This document shows, piece by piece, positions 22,593 through 36,964 of a stretch of 64,000 bases of DNA. Position numbers and translations under genes: made by a program. The first letter of the stretch is position 1, and each line of letters begins with the position of its first letter. The notes under the pieces are model-generated. The model ran no database searches. It was not told the origin of the DNA and saw only the letters and a program-made list of their open reading frames with translations. The stretch spans positions 616,380 to 680,379 of the forward strand of contig JAAAXO010000119.1 in the NCBI GenBank assembly GCA_011799875.1, given 5' to 3'. This DNA comes from Thinopyrum elongatum. Taxonomy: Eukaryota; Streptophyta; Magnoliopsida; Poales; Poaceae.

Positions 22593-25500
22593 TGATTTAA
22601 TCGCTGGCGTGTCCACTCCTAGCCTCTAAAATCGGTACGTGAGCTCACCCGTGGACACATGTTGGGACAATAATGTACAGAATAACGGGATATGATTCCA
22701 TTTGTGCACCAACAAGGCCTACATGTCTGTCTGGATAGAAGGAGGAGGCTCCTTGGTGCACCAAAACACCCCAAAAATGAAGTTTTGCATGCTCTATCAC
22801 CCATCCCGCTGCCAGCCGCATGTTTGGGTAAGAACATGCGTCATCCTTGGACGAAGATGTACATAGCAGCTCTTCTGCACTCTTATCATTTACACGCAAA
22901 ATAATAGGTCATTCCGAGTGTTGAAAGATGGCTCCCCAGCGCGATCAACTTACCTTGGAAGATCGACTCATGGTCTGCCCCGGTGCTGGAATCCATTTAG
23001 GTTGTATCCGTAGAACGGGCGTAATCTGGTCATACGAACACTGTTTGAGCTCCACAACCTGCCACAACGACCGCAACGAAAAGCCGTATACCCCGGCGGC
23101 CCACTTCATCGGCTATGGTAAATTTTTGGAGGCCAAAACTGCCTTGCAAAATTGAGTTCCTGATGATTTAATCGCTGGCATGTCCACTCCTAGTCTCTAA
23201 AATCGTTACGTGAGCTCACCCATGGACACATGTTGGGATAATAATGTGCAGAATAACAGGATATGATTCCATTTGTGCGCCAACAAGGCCTACATGTCTG
23301 TCTGGATAGAAGGAGGAGGCTCCTTGGTGCATCAAAACACCCCAAAAATGAAGTTTTGCATGCTCTATCACCCATCCCGCTGCCAGCCGCTTGTTTAGGC
23401 AAGAACATGCGTCATCCTTGGATGAAGAAGTGCATAGCAGCTCTTCTGCGCTCTTATCATTTACACGCAAAATAATAGGTCATTCTGAGTGTTGAAAGAT
23501 GGCTCCCCGGCGCGATCAACTTACCTTGGAAGCTCGACTCACGGTCTGCCCCGGTGCTGGAATCCATTTAGGTTGTATCCGTAGAACGGGCGTAATCTGG
23601 TCATACGAACTCCGTTTGAGCTCCACAACCAGCCACAACGACCGCAATGAAAAGCCATATACCCCGGTGGCCCACTTTGTCGGCTACGGTAAAGTTTCGC
23701 AGGCCAAATCTGGCTTGCAAAATTGAGTTCCTGATGATTTAATTGGTGGCGTGTCCTCTCCAAGCCTCTAAAATCGTTACGTGAGCTCACCCATGGACAC
23801 ATGTTGGGATAATAATGTGCAGATTAACGGGATATGATTCCATTTGTGCACCAACAATTCCTACATGTCTGTCTGGATAGAATGAGCAGGCTCCTTGGAG
23901 CACCATAACACCCCAAAAATGTAGTTTTGCATGCTCTATCACCCATCCCGCTGCCAGCCGCATGTTTGGGCAAGAACATGCATCATCCTTGGACGAAGAT
24001 GTGCATAGCAGCTCTTCTGCGCTCTTATCATTTACATGCAAAATAATAGGTCATTCCGTGTGTTGAAAGATGGCTCCCCGGCGCGATCAACTTACCTTGG
24101 AAGCTCGACTCGCGGTCTGCCCCGGTGCTGGAATCAATTTAGGTTGTTTCCGTAGAACGGGCGTAATCTGGTCATACGAACTCCGTTTGAGCTCCACAAC
24201 CTGCCAAAACGATCGCAACGAAAAGCCGTATACCCTGGTGGCCCACTTCATTGGCTACGGCAAAGTTTCAGAGGCCAAAACTGGCTTGCAAAATTGAGTC
24301 CCTGATGATTTCATCGCTGGTGTGTCCACTCCTAGCCTCTAAAATCATTACGTGAGCTCACCCATGGACACATGTTGGGTCAATAATGTACAAAATAATG
24401 GGATTCGATTCCATTTCTGCAATAACAAGGCCTACATGTCTGTCTGGATAGAAGGAGTTGGCTCCTTGGTGCACCAAAACACCCCAAAAATGAAGTTTTG
24501 CATGCTCTATCACCCATCCCGCTGCCAGCCGCATGTTTGGGCAAGAACATGCGTCATCCTTGGAAGAAGATGTTCATAGCAGCTCTTCTCCGCTCTTATC
24601 ATTTACACACAAAAAAATTGGTCATTTCGAGTGTTGAAAGATGGCTCTCCGGCGCGATCAACTTACCTTGGAAGCTCGACTCACGGTCTGCCCTGGTGCT
24701 GGAATCCAATTAGGTTGTATCCGTAGAACGGGCATTATCTGGTCATACGAACTCCGTTTGAGCTCCACAACCTGCCAAAATGACCGCAACGAAAAGCTGT
24801 ATACCCTAGTGGCCCACTTTGTCGGCTACGGCAAAGTTTTGGAGGCCAAAACTGGCTTGCAAAATTGAGTTCCTGATGATTTAATCGCTGGCGTGTCCAC
24901 TCCTAGCCTCTAAAATCGGTACGTGAGCTCACCCATGGACACATGTTGGGACAATAATGTACAGAATAACGGGATATGATTCCATTTGTGCACCAACAAG
25001 GCCTACATGTCTGTCTGGATAGAAGGAGGAGGCTCCTTGGTGCACCAAAACACCCCAAAAATGAAGTTTTGCATGCTCTATCACCCATCCCGCTGCCAGC
25101 CGCATGTTTGGGTAAGAACATGCATCATCCTTGGACGAAGATGTACATAGCAGCTCTTCTGCACTCTTATCATTTACACGCAAAATAATAGGTCATTCCG
25201 AGTGTTGAAAGATGGCTCCCCAGCGCGATCAACTTACCTTGGAAGATCGACTCATGGTCTGCCCCGGTGCTGGAATCCATTTAGGTTGTATCCGTAGAAC
25301 GGGCGTAATCTGGTCATACGAACACTGTTTGAGCTCCACAACCTGCCACAACGACCGCAACGAAAAGCCGTATACCCCGGCGGCCCACTTCATCGGCTAT
25401 GGTAAATTTTTGGAGGCCAAAACTGCCTTGCAAAATTGAGTTCCTGATGATTTAATTGCTGGCATGTCCACTCCTAGTCTCTAAAATCGTTACGTGAGCT

Positions 25501-25840
25501 CACCCATGGACACATGTTGGGATAATAATGTGCAGAATAACAGGATATGATTCCATTTGTGCGCCAACAAGGCCTACATGTCTGTCTGGATAGAAGGAGG
25601 AGGCTCCTTGGTGCATCAAAACACCCCAAAAATGAAGTTTTGCATGCTCTATCACCCATCCCGCTGCCAGCCGCTTGTTTAGGCAAGAACATGCGTCATC
25701 CTTGGATGAAGAAGTGCATAGCAGCTCTTCTGCGCTCTTATCATTTACACGCAAAATAATAGGTCATTCTGAGTGTTGAAAGATGGCTCCCCGGCGCGAT
25801 CAACTTACCTTGGAAGCTCGACTCACGGTCTGCCCTGGTG
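20309..25840 (+). repeat. 2284-bp (4-monomer) higher-order periodicity, about 2.4 copies
   Basis: Rare variants recur every 2284 bp: the CTGCAATAAC monomer at 22121 and 24405, the GGCTCTCCGG start at 22357 and 24641, and the GCTTGTTTAGG variant at 23390 and 25674. It overlaps the 3426-bp duplication, so the 4-mer step came after or used the same units. The series ends in a chimeric monomer at about 25790-25840. Confidence 0.85.
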
Positions 25841-26689
25841 CTGGAATCCAATTAGGTTGTATCCGTAGAACGGGCATTATCTGGTCATACGAACTCCGTT
25901 TGAGCTCCACAACCTGCCAAAATGACCGCAACGAAAAGCTGTATACCCTAGTGGCCCACTTTGTCGGCTACGGCAAAGTTTTGGAGCCAAAACTGGCTTG
26001 CAAAATTGAGTTCCTGATGATTTAATCGCTGGCGTGTCCACTCCTAGCCTCTAAAATCGGTACGTGAGCTCACCCATGGACACATGTTGGGACAATAATG
26101 TACAGAATAACGGGATATGATTCCATTTGTGCACCAACAAGGCCTACATGTCTGTCTGGATAGAAGGAGGAGGCTCCTTGGTGCATCAAAACACCCCAAA
26201 AATGAAGTTTTGCATGCTCTATCACCCATCCCGCTGCCAGCCGCATGTTTGGGCAAGAACATGCGTCATCCTTGGAAGAAGATGTTCATAGCAGCTCTTC
26301 TCCGCTCTTATCATTTACACACAAAATAATTAGTCATTTCGAGTGTTGAAAGATGGCTCCCCGGTGCGATCAACTTACCTTGGAAGCTCGACTCACGGTC
26401 TGCCCTGGTGCTGGAATCCAATTAGGTTGTATCCGTAGAACGGGCATTATCTGGTCATACGAACTCCGTTTGAGCTCCACAACCTGCCAAAATGACCGCA
26501 ACGAAAAGCTGTATACCCTAGTGGCCCACTTTGTCGGCTACGGCAAAGTTTTGGAGCCAAAACTGGCTTGCAAAATTGAGTTCCTGATGATTTAATCGCT
26601 GGCGTGTCCACTCCTAGCCTCTAAAATCGTTACGTGAGCTCACCCATGGACACATGTTGGGACAATAATGTACAAAATAACGGGATATG

Positions 26690-29600
26690 ATTCCATTTGT
26701 GCACCAACAAGGCCTACATGTCTGTCTGGATAGAAGGAGGAGGCTCCTTGGTGCACCAAAACACCCCAAAAATGAAGTTTTGCATGCTCTATCACCCATC
26801 CCGCTGCCAGCCGCATGTTTGGGTAAGAACATGCGTCATCCTTGGAGGAAGATGTACATAGCAGCTCTTCTGCACTCTTATCATTTACACGCAAAATAAT
26901 AGGTCATTCCGAGTGTTGAAAGATGGCTCCCCAGCGCGATCAACTTACCTTGGAAGATCGACTCATGGTCTGCCCCGGTGCTGGAATCCATTTAGGTTGT
27001 ATCCGTAGAACGGGTGTAATCTGGTCATACGAACACTGTTTGAGCTCCACAACCTGCCACAACGACCGCAACGAAAAGCCGTATACCCCGGTGGCCCACT
27101 TCATCGGCTATGGTAAATTTTTGGAGGCCAAAACTGCCTTGCAAAATTGAGTTCCTGATGATTTAATCGCTGGCATGTCCACTCCTAGCCTCTAAAATCG
27201 TTACGTGAGCTCACCCATGGACACATGTTGGGATAATAATGTGCAGAATAACAGGATATGATTCCATTTGTGCGCCAACAAGGCCTACATGTCTGTCTGG
27301 ATAGAAGGAGGAGGCTCCTTGGTGCATCAAAACACCCCAAAAATGAAGTTTTGCATGCTCTATCACGCATCCCGCTGCCAGCCGCATGTTTGGGCAAGAA
27401 CATGCGTCATCCTTGGATGAAGAAGTGCATAGCAGCTCTTCTGCGCTCTTATCATTTACACGCAAAATAATAGGTCATTCTGAGTGTTGAAAGATGGCTC
27501 CCCGGCGCGATCAACTTACCTTGGAAGCTCGACTCCCGGTCTGCCCCGGTGCTGGAGTCCATTTAGGTTGTATCCGTAGAACGGGCGTAATCTGGTCATA
27601 CGAACTCCGTTTGAGCTCCACAACCTGCCAAAACGATCGCAACGAAAAGCCGTATACCCTGGTGGCCCACTTCATCGGCTACGGCAAAGTTTCAGTAGCC
27701 AAAACTGGCTTGCAAAATTGAGTCCCTGATGATTTCATCGCTGGCGTGTCCACTCCTAGCTTCTAAAATCATTACGTGAGCTCACCCATGGACACATGTT
27801 GGGTCAATAATGTACAAAATAATGGGATATGATTCCATTTCTGCAATAACAAGGCCTACATGTCTGTCTGGATAGAAGGAGGAGGCTCCTTGGTGCAACA
27901 AAACACCCCAAAAATGAAGTTTTGCATGCTCTATCACCCATCCCGCTGCCAGCCGCATGTTTGGGCAAGAACATGCGTCATCCTTGGAAGAAGATGTTCA
28001 TAGCAGCTCTTCTCCGCTCTTATCATTTACACACAAAATAATTAGTCATTTCGAGTGTTGAAAGATGGCTCCCCGGTGCGATCAACTTACCTTGGAAGCT
28101 CGACTCACGGTCTGCCCTGGTGCTGGAATCCATTTAGGTTGTATCCGTAGAACGGGCATTATCTGGTCATACGAACTCCGTTTGAGCTCCACAACCTGCC
28201 AAAATGACCGCAACGAAAAGCTGTATACCCTAGTGGCCCACTTTGTCGGCTACGGCAAAGTTTCGGAGGCCAAAACTGGCTTGCAAAATTGAGTTCCTGA
28301 TGATTTAATCGCTGGCGTGTCCACTCCTAGCCTCTAAAATCGTTACGTGAGCTCACCCATGGACACATGTTGGGACAATAATGTACAGAATAACGGGATA
28401 TGATTCCATTTGTGCACCAACAAGGCCTACATGTCTATCTGGATAGAAGGAGGAGGCTCCTTGGTGCACCAAAACACCCCAAAAATGAAGTATTGCATGC
28501 TCTATCACCCATCCCGCTGCCAGCCGCATGTTTGGGTAAGAACATGCGTCATCCTTGGACGAAGATGTACATAGCAGCTCTTCTACACTCTTATCATTTA
28601 CACGCAAAATAATAGGTCATTCCGAGTGTTGAAAGATGGCTCCCCAGCGCGATCAACTTACCTTGGAAGATCGACCCACGGTCTGCCCCGGTGCTGGAAT
28701 CCATTTAGGTTGTATCCGTAGAACGGGCGTAATCTGGTCATACGAACACTGTTTGAGCTCCACAACCTGCCACAACGACCGCAACAAAAAGCAGTCTACC
28801 CCGGTGGCCCACTTCATCGGCTATGGTAAAGTTTTGGAGGCCAAAACTGGCTTGCAAAATTGAGTTCCTGATGATTTAATCGCTGGCATGTCCACTCCTA
28901 GCCTCTAAAATCGTTATGTGAGCTCACCCATGGACACATGTTGGGATAATAATGTGCAGAATAACGGGATATGATTCCATTTGTGCGCCAACAAGGCCTA
29001 CATGTCTGTCTGGATAGAAGGAGGAGGCTCCTTGGTGCATCAAAACACCCCAAAAATGAAGTTTTGCATGCTCTATCACCCATCCCGCTGCCAGCCGCAT
29101 GTTTGGGCAAGAACATGCGTCATCCTTGGATGAAGAATTGCATAGCAGCTCTTCTGCGCTCTTATCATTTACACGCAAAATAATAGGCCATTCTGAGTGT
29201 TGAAAGATGGCTCCCCGGCGCGATCAACTTAACTTGGAAGCTCGACTCACGGTCTGCCCCGGTGCTGGAATCCATTTAGGTTGTATCCGTAGAACGGGCG
29301 TAATCTGGTCATACGAACTCCGTTTGAGCTCCACAACCAGCCACAACGACCGCAACGAAAAGCCATATACCCCGGTGGCCCACTTTATCGGCTACGGTAA
29401 AGTTTCGGAGGCCAAATCTGGCTTGCAAAATTGAGTTCCTGATGATTTAATTGGTGGCGTGTCCACTCCAAGCCTCTAAAATCGTTACGTGAGCTCACCC
29501 ATGGACACATGTTGGGATAATAATGTGCAGAATAACGGGATATGATTCCATTTATGCACCAACAAGGCCTACATGTCTGTCTGGATAGAAGGAGGAGGCT

Positions 29601-32420
29601 CCTTGGTGCACCAAAACACCCCAAAAATGAAGTTTTGCATGCTCTATCACCCATCCCGCTGCCAGCCGCATGTTTGGGTAAGAACATGCGTCATCCTTGG
29701 ACGAAGATGTACATAGCAGCTCTTCTGCACTCTTATCATTTACACGCAAAATAATAGGTCATTCCGAGTGTTGAAAGATGGCTCCCCAGCGCGATCAACT
29801 TACCTTGGAAGATCGACTCATGGTCTGCCCCGGTGCTGGAATCCATTTAGGTTGTATCCGTAGAACGGGTGTAATCTGGTCATACGAACACTGTTTGAGC
29901 TCCACAACCTGCCACAACGACCGCAACGAAAAGCCGTATACCCCGGTGGCCCACTTCATCGGCTATGGTAAATTTTTGGAGGCCAAAACTGCCTTGCAAA
30001 ATTGAGTTCCTGATGATTTAATCGCTGGCATGTCCACTCCTAGCCTCTAAAATCGTTACGTGAGCTCACCCATGGACACATGTTGGGATAATAATGTGCA
30101 GAATAACGGGATATGATTCCATTTGTGCGCCAACAAGGCCTACATGTCTGTCTGGATAGAAGGAGGAGGCTCCTTGGTGCATCAAAACACCCCAAAAATG
30201 AAGTTTTGCATGCTCTATCACCCATCCCGCTGCCAGCCGCATGTTTGGGCAAGAACATGCGTCATCCTTGGATGAAGAAGTGCATAGCAGCTCTTCTGCG
30301 CTCTTATCATTTACACGCAAAATAATAGGTCATTCTGAGTGTTGAAAGATGGCTCCCCGGCGCGATCAACTTACCTTGGAAGCTCGACTCCCGGTCTGCC
30401 CCGGTGCTGGAGTCCATTTAGGTTGTATCCATAGAACGGGCGTAATCTGGTCATACGAACTCCGTTTGAGCTCCACAACCTGCCAAAACGATCGCAACGA
30501 AAAGCCATATACCCTGGTGGCCCACTTCATCGGCTACGGCAAAGTTTCAGTAGCCAAAACTGGCTTGCAAAATTGAGTCCCTGATGATTTCATCGCTGGC
30601 GTGTCCACTCCTAGCTTCTAAAATCATTACGTGAGCTCACCCATAGACACATGTTGGGTCAATAATGTACAAAATAATGGGATATGATTCCATTTCTGCA
30701 ATAACAAGGCCTACATGTCTGTCTGGATAGAAGGAGGAGGCTCCTTGGTGCAACAAAACACCCCAAAAATGAAGTTTTGCATGCTCTATCACCCATCCCG
30801 CTGCCAGCCGCATGTTTGGGCAAGAACATGCGTCATCCTTGGAAGAAGATGTTCATAGCAGCTCTTCTCCGCTCTTATCATTTACACACAAAATAATTGG
30901 TCATTTCGAGTGTTGAAAGATGGCTCCCCGGTGCGATCAACTTACCTTGGAAGCTCGACTCACGGTCTGCCCTGGTGCTGGAATCCATTTAGGTTGTATC
31001 CGTAGAACGGGCATTATCTGGTCATACGAACTCCGTTTGAGCTCCACAACCTGCCAAAATGACCGCAACAAAAAGCTGTATACCCTAGTGGCCCACTTTG
31101 TCGGCTACGGCAAAGTTTCGGAGGCCAAAACTGGCTTGCAAAATTGAGTTCCTGATGATTTAATCGCTGGCGTGTCCACTCCTAGCCTCTAAAATCGTTA
31201 CGTGAGCTCACCCATGGACACATGTTGGGACAATAATGTACAGAATAACGGGATATGATTCCATTTGTGCACCAACAAGGCCTACATGTCTGTCTGGATA
31301 GAAGGAGGAGGCTCCTTGGTGCACCAAAACACCCCAAAAATGAAGTATTGCATGCTCTATCACCCATCCCGCTGCCAGCCGCATGTTTGGGTAAGAACAT
31401 GCGTCATCCTTGGACGAAGATGTACAAAGCAGCTCTTCTACACTCTTATCATTTACACGCAAAATAATAGGTCATTCCGAGTGTTGAAAGATGGCTCCCC
31501 AGCGCGATCAACTTACCTTGGAAGATCGACCCACGGTCTGCCCCGGTGCTGGAATCCATTTAGGTTGTATCCGTAGAACGGGCGTAATCTGGTCATACGA
31601 ACACTGTTTGAGCTCCACAACCTGCCACAACGACCGCAACAAAAAGCCGTCTACCCCGGTGGCCCACTTCATCGGCTATGGTAAAGTTTTGGAGGCCAAA
31701 ACTGGCTTGCAAAATTGAGTTCCTGATGATTTAATCGCTGGCATGTCCACTCCTAGCCTCTAAAATCGTTACGTGAGCTCACCCATGGACACATGTTGGG
31801 ATAATAATGTACAGAATAACGGGATATGATTCCATTTGTGCGCCAACAAGGCCTACATGTCTGTCTGGATAGAAGGAGGAGGCTCCTTGGTGCATCAAAA
31901 CACCCCAAAAATGAAGTTTTGCATGCTCTATCACCCATCCCGCTGCCAGCCGCATGTTTGGGCAAGAACATGCGTCATCCTTGGATGAAGAATTGCATAG
32001 CAGCTCTTCTGCGCTCTTATCATTTACACGCAAAATAATAGGCCATTCTGAGTGTTGAAAGATGGCTCCCCGGCGCGATCAACTTACCTTGGAAGCTCGA
32101 CTCACGGTCTGCCCCGGTGCTGGAATCCATTTAGGTTGTATCCGTAGAACGGGCGTAATCTGGTCATACGAACTCCGTTTGAGCTCCACAACCAGCCACA
32201 ACGACCGCAACGAAAAGCCATATACCCCGGTGGCCCACTTTATCGGCTACGGTAAAGTTTCGGAGGCCAAATCTGGCTTGCAAAATTGAGTTCCTGATGA
32301 TTTAATTGGTGGCGTGTCCACTCCAAGCCTCTAAAATCGTTACGTGAGCTCACCCATGGACACATGTTGGGATAATAATGTGCAGAATAACGGGATATGA
32401 TTCCATTTATGCACCAACAA
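26690..32420 (+). repeat. 2855-bp (5-monomer) tandem duplication, 2 copies
   Basis: Variants at 27494, 28065, 28636, 29207 and 29542 recur at 30349, 30920, 31491, 32062 and 32397, all offset 2855 (5 x 571). Examples are CTCCCGGTCTGCC, AGTATTGCATGC and GGCCATTCTGAG. A handful of substitutions separate the copies. Similarity ends just after 32397, where the second copy switches to the GGAGCAGGCTCC type. Confidence 0.85.
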
Positions 32421-35400
32421 GGCCTACATGTCTGTCTGGATAGAAGGAGCAGGCTCCTTGGAGCACCAAAACACCCCAAAAATGTAGTTTTGCATGCTCT
32501 ATCACCCATCCCGCTGCCAGCCGCATGTTTGGGCAAGAACATGCATCATCCTTGGACGAAGATGTGCATAGCAGCTCTTCTGCGCTCTTATCATTTACAT
32601 GCAAAATAATAGGTCATTCCATGTGTTGAAAGATGGCTCCCCGGCGCGATCAACTTACCTTGGAAGCTCGACTCACGGTCTGCCCCGGTGCTGGAATCCA
32701 TTGAGGTTGTTTCCGTAGAACGGGCGTAATCTGGTCATACAAACTCTGTTTGAGCTCCACAACCTGCCAAAACGACCGCAACGAAAAGTCGTATACCTCG
32801 GTGGCCCACCTCGTCGGCTACGGCAAAGTTTTGGAGGCCAAAACTGGCTTGCAAAATTAAGTTCCTGATGATTTAATCGCTGGCGTGTCCACTCCTAGCA
32901 TCTAAAATTGTTACGTGAGCTCACCCATGGACACATGTTGGGACGATAATGTACAGAATAATGGGATATGATTCCATTTGTGGAACAACAAGGCCTACAT
33001 GTCTGTCTGGATAGAATGAGGAGGCTCCTTGGTGCACCAAAACACCCCAAAAATGAAGTTTTGGATGCTCTATCACCCATCCCGCTGCCAGCCGCATGTT
33101 TGGGCAAGAACATGCGTCATCGTTGGACGAAGATGTGCATAGCAGCTCCTCTGCACTCTTATCATTTATAGGCAAAATAATAGGTCATTCAGAGTGTTGA
33201 AAGATGGCTCCCCGGCGCGATCAACTTACCTTGGAAGCTCGACTCACGGTCTGCCCCGGTGCTGGAATCCATTTAGGTTGTATCCGTAGAATGGGCGTAA
33301 TCTGGTCATACGAACTCCGTTTGAGCTCCACAACATGCCACAACGACCGCAACGAAAAGCCGTATGCCCCAGTGGCCCACTTCATCGGCTACGATAAAGT
33401 TTCGGAGGACAAAACTGGCTTGCAAAATTGAGTTCCGGATGATTTAATCGCTGGCGTGTCCACTCCTAGCCTCTAAAATCATTACGTGAGCTCACCCATG
33501 GACACATGTTGGGATAATAATGTGCAGAATAATGGGATATGATTCCATTTGTGCACCAACAAGGCCTACATGTTTGTCTGGATAGAAGGAGCAGGCTCCT
33601 TGGTGCACCAAAACACCCCAAAAATGTAGTTTTGCATGCTCTATCACCCATCCCGCTGCCAGCCGCATGTTTGGGCAAGAACAAGCATCATCCTTGGACG
33701 AAGATGTGCATAGCAGCTCTTCTGCGCTCTTATGATTTACAATCAAAATAATAGGTCATTCCGAGAGTTGAAAGATGGCTCCCCGGTGCGATCAACTGAC
33801 CTTGGAAGCTCGACTCACGGTCTGCCCCGGTGCTGGAATCCATTCAGGTTGTATCCGTAGAACGGGTGTAATCTGGTCATACGAACTCCGTTTGAGCTCC
33901 ACAACCTGCCAAATTGACCGCAACGAAAAGCCGTATACCCCGGTGGCCCACTTCGACGGCTACGGCAAAGTTTCGGATGCCAAAACTGGCTTGCAAAATT
34001 GAGTTCCTGATGATTTAATCGCTAGCGTGTCCAGTCCTAGCCTCTAAAATTGTTACGTGAGCTTACCCATGGACACATGTTGGGACGATAATGTATAGAA
34101 TAACGGGATATGATTCCATTTGTGCAACAACAAGTCCTACATGTCTATCTGGATAGAATGAGGAGGCTCCTTGGTGCACCAAAACACCACAAAAATGAAG
34201 TTTTGGATGCTCTATCACCCATCCCGCTGCCAGCCGCATGTTTGGGCAAGAACATGCGTCATCCTTGGAAGAAGATGTGCATAGCAGCTCTTATGTGCTC
34301 TTATCATTTATAGGCAAAATAATAGGTCATTCCGAGTGTTGAAAGATGGCTCCCCGGCGCGATCAACTTACCTTGGAAGCTCGACTCACAGTCTGCCCCG
34401 GTGCTGGAATCCATTTAGATTGTATCCGTAGAATGGGCGTAATCTGGTCATACGAACTCTGTTTGAGCTCCACAACCTGCCACAACGACTGCAACGAAAA
34501 GCCGTATACCCCGGTGGCCCACTTCATCGGCTACGGTAAAGTTTCGGAGGCCAAAACTAGCTTGAAAAATTGAGTTCTGGATGATTTAATCGCTGGCGTG
34601 TCCACTCCTAGCCTCTAAAATCGTTACGTGAGCTCACCCATGGACACATGTTTGGATAATAATGTGCAGAATAACGGGATATGATTCCATTTGTGCACCA
34701 ACAAGGCCTACATGTCTGTCTGGATAGAAGGAGGAGGCTCCTTGCTGCACCAAGACACCCCAAAAATGTAGTTTTGCATGCTCTATCACCCATCCCGCTG
34801 CTAGCCGCATGTTTGGGCAAGAACATGCATCATCCTTGGACAAAGATGTGCATAGCAGCTCTTCCGCGCTCTTATCATTTACACGCAAAATAAAAGGTCA
34901 TTCCGAGTGTTGAAAGATGGCTCCCCGGCGCGATCGACTTACCTTGGAAGCTCGACTCACGGTCTGCCCAGGTGCTAGAATCCATTTAGGTTGTATCCGT
35001 AGAACGGGCGTAATCTGGTCATACGAACTCCGTTTGAGCTCCACAACCTGCCAAAACGATCGCAACGAAAAGCCGTATACCCCGGTGGCCCACTTCATCG
35101 GCTACGGCAAAGTTTCAGAGGCCAAAACTGGCTTGCAAAATTGAGTCCCTGATGATTTCATCGCTGGCGTGTCCACTCCTAGCCTCTAAAATCATTACGT
35201 GAGCTCACCCATGGACACATGTTGGGACAATAATGTACAAAATAACGGGATATGATTCCATTTCTGCAATAACAAGGCCTACATGTCTATCTGGATAGAA
35301 GGAGGAGGCTCCTTGGTGCACCAAAACACCCCAAAAATGAAGTCTTGCATGCTCTATCACCCATCCCGCTGCCAGCCGCATGTTTGGGCAAGAACATGCG

Positions 35401-36964
35401 TCATCCTTGGATGAAGATGTTCATAGCAGCTCTTCTACACTCTTATCATTTACACACAAAATAATAGGTCATTTCGAGTATTGAAAGATGGCTCCCCGGC
35501 GCGATCAACTTACCTTGGAAGCTCGACTCACGGTCTGCCCTGGTGCTGGAATCCATTTAGGTTGTATCCGTAGAACGAGTATTATCTGGTCATACGAACT
35601 CCGTTTGAGCTCCATAAACTGCCAAAATGACCGCAACGAAAAGCTGTATACCCTAGTGGCCCACTTTGTCGGCTACAGCAAAGTTTCGGAGGCCAAAACT
35701 GGCTTGCAAAATTGAGTTCCTGATGATTTAATCGCTGGCGTGTCCACTCCTAGCCTCTAAAATCGTTACGTGAGCTCACCCATGGACACATGTTGGGACA
35801 ATAATGTACAGAATAACGGGATATGATTCCATTTGTGCACCAACAAGGCCTACATGTCTGTCTGGATAGAAGGAGGAGGCTCCTTGGTGCACCAAAACAC
35901 CCCAAAAATGAAGTTTTGCATGCTCTATCACCCATCCCGCTGCCAGCCGCATGTTTGGGCAAGAACATGCGTCATCCTTGGACGAAGATGTACATAGCAG
36001 CTCTTCTGCACTCTTATCATTTACACGCAAAATAATAGGTCATTTCGAGTGTTGAAAGATGGCTCCCCAGCGCGATCAACTTACCTTGGAAGATCGACTC
36101 ACGGTCTGCCCCGGTGCTGGAATCCATTTAGGTTGTATCCGTAGAACGGGTGTAATCTGGTCATACGAACTCCGTTTGAGCTCCACAACCTGCCAGAACG
36201 ATCGCAACGAAAAGTCGTATACCCCGGTGGCCCACTTCATCGGCTATGGTAAAGTTTTGGAGGCCAAAACTGGCTTGCAAATTTGAGTTCCTGATGATTA
36301 TATCACTGGCATGTCCACTCCTAGCCTCTAAAATCGTTACGTGAGCTCACCCATGGACACATGTTGGGATAATAATGTACAGAATAACGGGATATGATTC
36401 CATTTGTGCACCAACAAGGCCCACATGTCTGTCTGGATAGAAGGAGGAGGCTCCTTGGTGCACCAAAACATCCCAAAAATGTAGTTTTGCATGCTCTATC
36501 ACCCATCCCGCTGCCAGCCGCATGTTTGGGCAAGAACATGCATCATCCTTGGATGAAGATGTGCATAGCAGCTCTTCTGCGCTCTTATCATTTACACGCG
36601 AAATAATAGGTCATTCCAAGTGTTGAAAGATGGCTCCCCGACGTGATCAACTTACCTTGGAAGCTCGACTCACGGTCTGCCCCGGTGCTGGAATCCATTT
36701 AGGTTGTATCCGTAGAACGGGCGTAATCTGGTCATACGAACTCCGTTTGAGCTCCACAACCTGCCACAACGACCGCAACGAAAAGCCGTATACCCCGGTG
36801 GCCCACTTTGTCGGCTACGGTAAAGTTTCGGAGGCCAAAACTGGCTTGCAAAATTGAGTTCCTGATGATTTAATCGGTGGCGTGTCCACTCCTAGCCTCT
36901 AAAATCGTTACGTGAGCTCACCCATGGACACATGTTGGGATAATAATGTGCAGAATAATGGGAT
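32397..36964 (+). repeat. 8-monomer higher-order unit, copy 2 (4568 bp)
   Basis: The variant order matches copy 1: 32397, 32968, 33539, 34110, 34681 (CTTGCTGCACC) and 35252 (CTGCAATAAC), then 35823 and 36394. The offset from copy 1 is 18841 and from copy 3 is 4568. Divergence between copies is clearly higher than in the local duplications, so this layer is older. Confidence 0.78.
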
